Assembly (NCBI GenBank): GCA_934255545.1
Contig: CAKQOE010000058.1
Coordinates: forward strand, 1-11,561
Length of the DNA stretch: 11,561 bases
Direction of reading: 5' to 3'
DNA from: an uncultured Clostridia bacterium
Lineage (GTDB): Bacteria > Bacillota > Clostridia > Peptostreptococcales > Anaerovoracaceae
The notes under the pieces are model-generated. The model worked only from the letters and a program-made list of their open reading frames with translations, made no database searches and had not been told where the DNA came from. Numbering within the stretch: the first letter of the stretch is position 1; every line of letters starts with the position of its first letter. A program made the position numbers and the translations under genes. This document shows positions 7,247 through 11,561 of this stretch, piece after piece.

Positions 7247-7428
7247 ATGCGGTAAAAAAGTATACTTTATTGCAATTTCTATATATTAGAAATTATGTAA
7301 GCAGCAAGTAAAATTTATCCTGTAAAAAGAAATAAAAGCATATTTTATTCAGATTGTGTTAAAAAAACAACAATTAATGAAAAACTTTTATGCTTTTACA
7401 AAAATACACGCAAATTTTTACTGTTATA
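7247..7428. other. AT-rich intergenic stretch, no gene seen
   Basis: Bases 7261-7440 contain only 37 G/C of 180 (21%). I see no supported gene: the frame open from GTG 7356 to 7562 lacks a ribosome binding site and runs through the gltB promoter. The only notable structure before the promoter is the dyad at 7274-7294, listed separately. The AT richness could act as an upstream promoter element for gltB. Confidence 0.6.
7274..7294. repeat. Perfect 8-bp AT-rich inverted repeat
   Basis: AATTTCTA (7274-7281) and TAGAAATT (7287-7294) are exact complements around a 5-base centre TATAT. It has the size and symmetry of a regulator binding site and fits the loose T-N11-A pattern of LysR-type sites, but it lies about 135 bases before the gltB -35 box, and a dyad of this kind can arise by chance in AT-rich DNA. 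Confidence 0.4.
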
Positions 7429-7457
7429 TTGACAATCATATACTCCGAAATTATAAT
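7429..7457 (+). promoter_or_regulatory. Consensus sigma-A/sigma-70 promoter for gltB
   Basis: TTGACA at 7429-7434 and TATAAT at 7452-7457 both match consensus exactly with the optimal 17-base spacer. Transcription should start near 7464, giving a leader of about 100 bases before gltB. Such a perfect promoter would be strong, so control by repression or in the leader is plausible. Confidence 0.85.
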
Positions 7458-7473
7458 GAGTACAATTTGTGGA

Positions 7474-7501
7474 TTGTATTCAAAACTATATTTGCATACA
7501 A
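7474..7501 (+). promoter_or_regulatory. Dyad just downstream of the gltB transcription start
   Basis: Arms 7474-7484 (TTGTATTCAAA) and 7491-7501 (TTTGCATACAA) pair at 10 of 11 positions around a 6-base centre. The position, about +10 to +38, suits a repressor operator on DNA or a leader hairpin in RNA. No regulator could be named. Confidence 0.45.
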
Positions 7502-7531
7502 AACGGCCCCGAAAAACAATTCGGGACCGTT
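7502..7531 (+). promoter_or_regulatory. Leader hairpin before gltB
   Basis: Arms 7502-7513 and 7520-7531 pair (CGG-CCCGA with TCGGG-CCG at the core) with one C/A mismatch and a 6-base loop. It is followed by TCTATATACT and not by a true T run, so it would be a weak terminator at most. It starts immediately after the preceding dyad and ends 22 bases before the gltB ribosome binding site, so attenuation or mRNA stability are possible roles. Confidence 0.5.
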
Positions 7532-7567
7532 CTATATACTCATGAATGATTACAGGAGGTAGTGACT

Positions 7568-10500
7568 ATGGATTATGAAGACCAGGTAGGGCAGGCAAAG
7601 CCTGCTGCAGAAAGGCCGCCACTTTACGATCCTGCATATGAGCATGATAACTGCGGTATCGGCGCGATCGTGAACATAAAGGGTGTGAAGACTCACAAGA
7701 CTGTGACTGACGCGCTGACTATAGTTGAAAGGCTTGAGCACAGAGCCGGTAAGGACGCGCTCGGCGAGACGGGTGACGGTGTAGGTATACTGCTGCAGAT
7801 CCCGCACAAGTTCTTTGTAAATAAGGTAAAGGAACTTGAACTGCCGGCAGACGGCAGCTTTGGCGTAGGTATGTTCTTCTTCCCTGAAGATGAAATGAAG
7901 CGTAACCAGGCCAAAAAGCTTTTTGAGGTCGTTCTCGAAAAAGAAGGACTGAAGTTCCTCGGTTGGAGAAAGGTCCCTGTTGTGGACGGAGTCCTCGGAA
8001 AGACGGCTCTCGACTGCAAGCCGGCTATTTATCAGGCATTCGTAAAGAGACCGAGAAATGTAAAAGCAGGCATAGAGTTCGACAGAAAGCTCTACGTTGC
8101 GAGAAGGATATTTGAAAAGACCAACAACAATACATACGTCTGTTCGCTTTCAAGCAGGACTATAGTCTACAAGGGCATGTTCATGGTAAAGCAGCTCAGA
8201 GCGTTTTACCTCGATCTGCAGGACGAGGACTTCAAGTCAGCCATCGCGCTCGTCCACTCAAGATTCTCTACAAATACATTCCCTTCATGGGAGCGCGCGC
8301 ATCCTAACCGCCTCATAGTCCATAACGGCGAGATAAATACTATCCGAGGCAATGTAAACAAGATGAGCTCTCGAGAGGAAACTATGCAGGGAGGCGTTTT
8401 CGGCGAAGATCTTTACAAGGTGCTTCCTGCTGTAGACCACTGGGCTTCAGACTCCGCGATGCTCGACAATACTCTTGAGTTCCTGATGATGATGGGCATG
8501 GATCTGCCTAAGGCTCTTATGATATGCATACCTGAGCCATGGGTCAACGACAGGAACATGGATCAGCACAAGCGCGATTTCTACCAGTACGAGGCGACTC
8601 TCATGGAGCCTTGGGACGGCCCTGCTTCCATACTGTTCAGTGACGGTGACGTCATGGGCGCCGTGCTCGACAGAAACGGCCTCAGACCTTCGCGTTACTA
8701 TGTTACTAAGGACGGATACCTTATACTGTCTTCCGAGGTCGGAGTTTTTGATATAGACCCTTCTGAGATACTTATAAAGGACAGACTGCGTCCGGGCAAG
8801 ATGCTGCTCGTAGATACTAAAAAGGGCGAGATCATCGACGATAACGATCTCAAGATGAAGTACGCAATGGAGCAGCCTTACGGCGAGTGGCTCGAGGATA
8901 ACCTTACACAGCTTAAGGATATAAAGATCCCTAACAAGGCTGATATAAAATACTCTGAAGAGGAGCTCCAGAAGCTCCAGAAGGTATTCGGATACACATA
9001 CGAGGATGTATTCTGGTATCTTAAAAATACTGCCACAAAGGGCGAAGAGCCTATAGTCGCGATGGGTACTGACGTTCCGCTGTCTTTCCTGTCAAAGACG
9101 GATCCTCCGCTTTTCAGCTATTTCAAGCAGCTGTTTGCGCAGGTAACGAACCCGCCTATAGACGCCATAAGAGAAGAGATAGTAACGTCTACCCACGTAT
9201 ATCTCGGCGCCTCAGGCAATCTGCTTAAGGATTCGCCGGAAAGCTGCAAGTCTATCCGCGTAAGGAACCCTATACTTACAAATACCGACATGCTTAAGAT
9301 AAAGCATATGAAGGTAGAGGGTTATAAGGTAAAAATAATCCCTATCACATACTATAAGGATACGATGCTCGAGGACGCGCTTGAAAATATATTCCTGCTG
9401 ACAGACAGAGCGATACGCGACGGCGCAAACATCCTCATACTTTCCGACCGCGAGGTCGATGAGTATCACGTTCCTGTTCCTTCACTGCTTGCTGTTTCAG
9501 CAGTCCAGCAGCACCTCGTAAGGACGAAGAACAGGACGCAGCTCTCACTCATACTTGAGAGCGGCGAGCCGCGCGAGGTACACCACTTCGCTACACTGCT
9601 CGGTTACGGCGCCAGCGCTGTAAACCCTTATCTTGCGCTTGATTCCATCAAGAACATGATAGACAACAACATACTTGACAAGGAATACTATCCTGCGTGT
9701 GAGGACTACTGCAACGGCATACTCGCAGGCATACTCAAGATCGCCTCAAAGATGGGTATTTCAACTATACAGTCTTACATGGGCGCTCAGATATTTGAGG
9801 CTGTCGGCATAAGCAAGGCTGTCATAGATAAATATTTTACAAATACAGTGTCTCCGATAGGCGGTATAAACCTTGCGGACATAGAAAACGACGTAAGAAA
9901 GAGACACGACAAAGCGTTCGATCCTCTCGGACTCAGGAGCGACCTGTCGCTCGACAGCATAGGCTACCATAAGTTCGTAGGCGGCGAGGAGCAGCACCTT
10001 TACAACCCTGCGACTATCCACAAGTTCCAGCAGGCTGTAAGGACTGACAGCTATGGGAAATTCAAGGAATATTCTCATATGATAGACGAAGAGCTTGGAG
10101 CTACCCACATAAGGAACCTCATGGACTTCGACTACAAGCAGAAGGAGATCCCGCTGAGCGAAGTCGAGAGCGCTGAGTCGATAGTAAAGCGCTTCAAGGT
10201 CGGAGCGATGTCATACGGCGCGCTGTCACTCGAAGCTCACGAAACGCTTGCCATAGCCATGAATGAGATAGGCGGCAAGTCAAACACAGGCGAAGGCGGC
10301 GAGCACGTTGACAGATTCAAGGTAGGCCCTGACGGAAAGAACAGGAACAGCGCTATAAAGCAGGTAGCTTCTGCTAGATTCGGCGTAACGTCAGAGTACC
10401 TTGTAAGCGCAAAAGAGATCCAGATAAAGATGGCACAGGGCGCAAAGCCCGGCGAGGGCGGACACCTTCCGGGCAATAAGGTCTACCCTGCAATAGCCGC

Positions 10501-11561
10501 AACAAGATTTTCGACGCCCGGCGTCGGCCTGATATCTCCACCGCCTCATCACGATATTTATTCCATAGAGGACCTGGCGCAGCTCATATACGACCTGAAG
10601 TCATCAAACCAGGACGCTGCCATAAACGTAAAGCTCGTTTCTGAGGCAGGCGTGGGAACCGTTGCTGCCGGCGTTGCAAAGGCAGGCGCGGAAGTCATCC
10701 TTATCTCAGGATTTGACGGCGGAACAGGAGCAGCTCCGATGAACTCTGTAGCAGGCGCAGGACTTCCGTGGGAGCTCGGCCTTGCCGAGGCGCACCAGAC
10801 GCTCATAATGAACGGACTGAGGACGCGCGTAAAGCTCGAAACAGACGGAAAGCTGATGACGGGACGCGATGTCGCCATCGCAGCGCTGCTGGGCGCAGAA
10901 GAGTTCGGTTTCGCTACGCTTCCTATGGTTGCCATAGGCTGCGTCATGATGCGTGTATGCAACAGAGACAGCTGCCCTGTAGGCGTGGCTACGCAGAATC
11001 CTGAGCTCAGAAAGAGATTCCGCGGCAAGCCGGAGCATGTAAAAAACTGTATGCTCTTCATAGCAGAAGAACTCAGAGAATATATGGCAAAGCTCGGCTT
11101 CAGGACTGTAGCTGAGATGGTAGGCCGCACAGATATGCTCAAGGTAGACAAGAGCAAGCTTACAGGAAAGGCAAGGACGGCTGAACTTGAAGCGCTTCTC
11201 GATAATCCGTTTACAGGAAACAATGTAAAGAGGACGTTCATGCCTGCTGAGTCTTATGATTTCAAGATCAGGAGCACAAAGGACGAAACGATCCTTTACA
11301 AGCAGCTCAGACCAAAGCTCGAAAAGAAGGAGCCTGCAGTGCTTTCGCTCAAGGTAAGCAACACAGACAGAGCGTTCGGTACTGTTTTCGGATCAAAGAT
11401 AACTAAATTGTACGGCAATACGCTTGAAGACGATACGTACCGTATAAAGTGTGAGGGCGCGGGCGGCCAGAGCTTTGGCGCATTCATTCCTAAGGGACTT
11501 ACACTCGAACTGTGCGGTGACAGCAACGACTATATAGGCAAGGGTCTCAGCGGCGGTACTA
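7568..11561 (+). CDS. gltB: Glutamate synthase large subunit, 3'-truncated
   Basis: This subunit makes two glutamates from glutamine and 2-oxoglutarate in the GS-GOGAT pathway of ammonium assimilation, with electrons from the GltD-type subunit. About 1331 codons are present; family members are near 1500. ATG 7568 follows AGGAGGT (7554-7560) by 7 bases. A 28-residue propeptide precedes C29 in EHDNCGIG, the class II amidotransferase nucleophile expected to become the N-terminus after cleavage. Further amidotransferase motifs are RFSTNT 232-237 and HNGEIN 252-257. The FMN domain shows GAMSYGALS from 879 and GGKSNTGEGGE 902-912. The 3Fe-4S ligands are C1125, C1131 and C1136 (C-x5-C-x4-C). The C-terminal GXGXG beta-helix domain begins (GAGGQSFGAF, GKGLSGG) and is cut by the window edge. 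All catalytic features seen are intact. gltD is expected downstream. Some Bacillota call this gene gltA. Confidence 0.97.
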   Translation, partial: MDYEDQVGQAKPAAERPPLYDPAYEHDNCGIGAIVNIKGVKTHKTVTDALTIVERLEHRAGKDALGETGDGVGILLQIPHKFFVNKVKELELPADGSFGVGMFFFPEDEMKRNQAKKLFEVVLEKEGLKFLGWRKVPVVDGVLGKTALDCKPAIYQAFVKRPRNVKAGIEFDRKLYVARRIFEKTNNNTYVCSLSSRTIVYKGMFMVKQLRAFYLDLQDEDFKSAIALVHSRFSTNTFPSWERAHPNRLIVHNGEINTIRGNVNKMSSREETMQGGVFGEDLYKVLPAVDHWASDSAMLDNTLEFLMMMGMDLPKALMICIPEPWVNDRNMDQHKRDFYQYEATLMEPWDGPASILFSDGDVMGAVLDRNGLRPSRYYVTKDGYLILSSEVGVFDIDPSEILIKDRLRPGKMLLVDTKKGEIIDDNDLKMKYAMEQPYGEWLEDNLTQLKDIKIPNKADIKYSEEELQKLQKVFGYTYEDVFWYLKNTATKGEEPIVAMGTDVPLSFLSKTDPPLFSYFKQLFAQVTNPPIDAIREEIVTSTHVYLGASGNLLKDSPESCKSIRVRNPILTNTDMLKIKHMKVEGYKVKIIPITYYKDTMLEDALENIFLLTDRAIRDGANILILSDREVDEYHVPVPSLLAVSAVQQHLVRTKNRTQLSLILESGEPREVHHFATLLGYGASAVNPYLALDSIKNMIDNNILDKEYYPACEDYCNGILAGILKIASKMGISTIQSYMGAQIFEAVGISKAVIDKYFTNTVSPIGGINLADIENDVRKRHDKAFDPLGLRSDLSLDSIGYHKFVGGEEQHLYNPATIHKFQQAVRTDSYGKFKEYSHMIDEELGATHIRNLMDFDYKQKEIPLSEVESAESIVKRFKVGAMSYGALSLEAHETLAIAMNEIGGKSNTGEGGEHVDRFKVGPDGKNRNSAIKQVASARFGVTSEYLVSAKEIQIKMAQGAKPGEGGHLPGNKVYPAIAATRFSTPGVGLISPPPHHDIYSIEDLAQLIYDLKSSNQDAAINVKLVSEAGVGTVAAGVAKAGAEVILISGFDGGTGAAPMNSVAGAGLPWELGLAEAHQTLIMNGLRTRVKLETDGKLMTGRDVAIAALLGAEEFGFATLPMVAIGCVMMRVCNRDSCPVGVATQNPELRKRFRGKPEHVKNCMLFIAEELREYMAKLGFRTVAEMVGRTDMLKVDKSKLTGKARTAELEALLDNPFTGNNVKRTFMPAESYDFKIRSTKDETILYKQLRPKLEKKEPAVLSLKVSNTDRAFGTVFGSKITKLYGNTLEDDTYRIKCEGAGGQSFGAFIPKGLTLELCGDSNDYIGKGLSGGT

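Noticed and set aside
7464..7553. Known riboswitch or T-box in the gltB leader
   Set aside because: At about 90 bases there is no T-box consensus, specifier loop or recognisable ligand-binding core, and the second hairpin lacks a proper U-tract.
7356..7562. 68-codon + strand frame from GTG 7356 to just before gltB
   Set aside because: It has no ribosome binding site, starts upstream of and reads through the perfect gltB promoter, and its composition simply follows the AT-rich DNA.

Overview
The window looks like ordinary chromosome of a bacterium, most probably a clostridial member of the Bacillota. This rests on strong AGGAGG-type ribosome binding sites, sigma-A-like promoters (one exact TTGACA-N17-TATAAT), U-tailed hairpin terminators, AT-rich intergenic DNA around mid-GC genes, and a Bacillota-like set of RND pump, TetR regulator and DEAD-box helicase. 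Isoleucine is written mostly as ATA in the first gene. The taxonomic placement is inference; there is no rRNA to confirm it. All recognisable genes lie on the + strand.

Positions 3-4890 hold an efflux operon: a membrane fusion (adaptor) protein whose 5' end lies before the window, a complete RND-family inner-membrane pump, and a TetR-family regulator whose ribosome binding site and start lie inside the 3' end of the pump gene. A hairpin terminator at 4923-4974 closes the operon. The adaptor and pump together would export small hydrophobic or toxic compounds, and the TetR protein probably controls its own operon. No outer-membrane channel gene is present.

Positions 4975-5305 are non-coding. 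They contain a very GC-rich block (95 of 120 bases at 4981-5100) packed with adjacent and overlapping inverted repeats, then a sharp change to AT-rich DNA with a strong promoter, then a leader of about 150 nt. This leads into a DEAD-box RNA helicase (5306-7171) with a DbpA-type RNA-binding domain and a long basic tail, followed by a clear terminator at 7211-7246.

Positions 7247-7567 are AT-rich and non-coding (37 G/C of 180 at 7261-7440). They hold a consensus promoter and a leader of about 100 nt with two consecutive dyads. The leader precedes gltB, the large subunit of glutamate synthase (7568 to the window end, about 1331 codons, truncated in its C-terminal beta-helix domain). Its small-subunit partner gltD would be expected just outside the window.

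I found no mobile element, CRISPR array, tRNA, rRNA or convincing new system. The most interesting parts are the non-coding ones: the GC-rich hairpin cluster, the two structured leaders, and the embedded TetR start.
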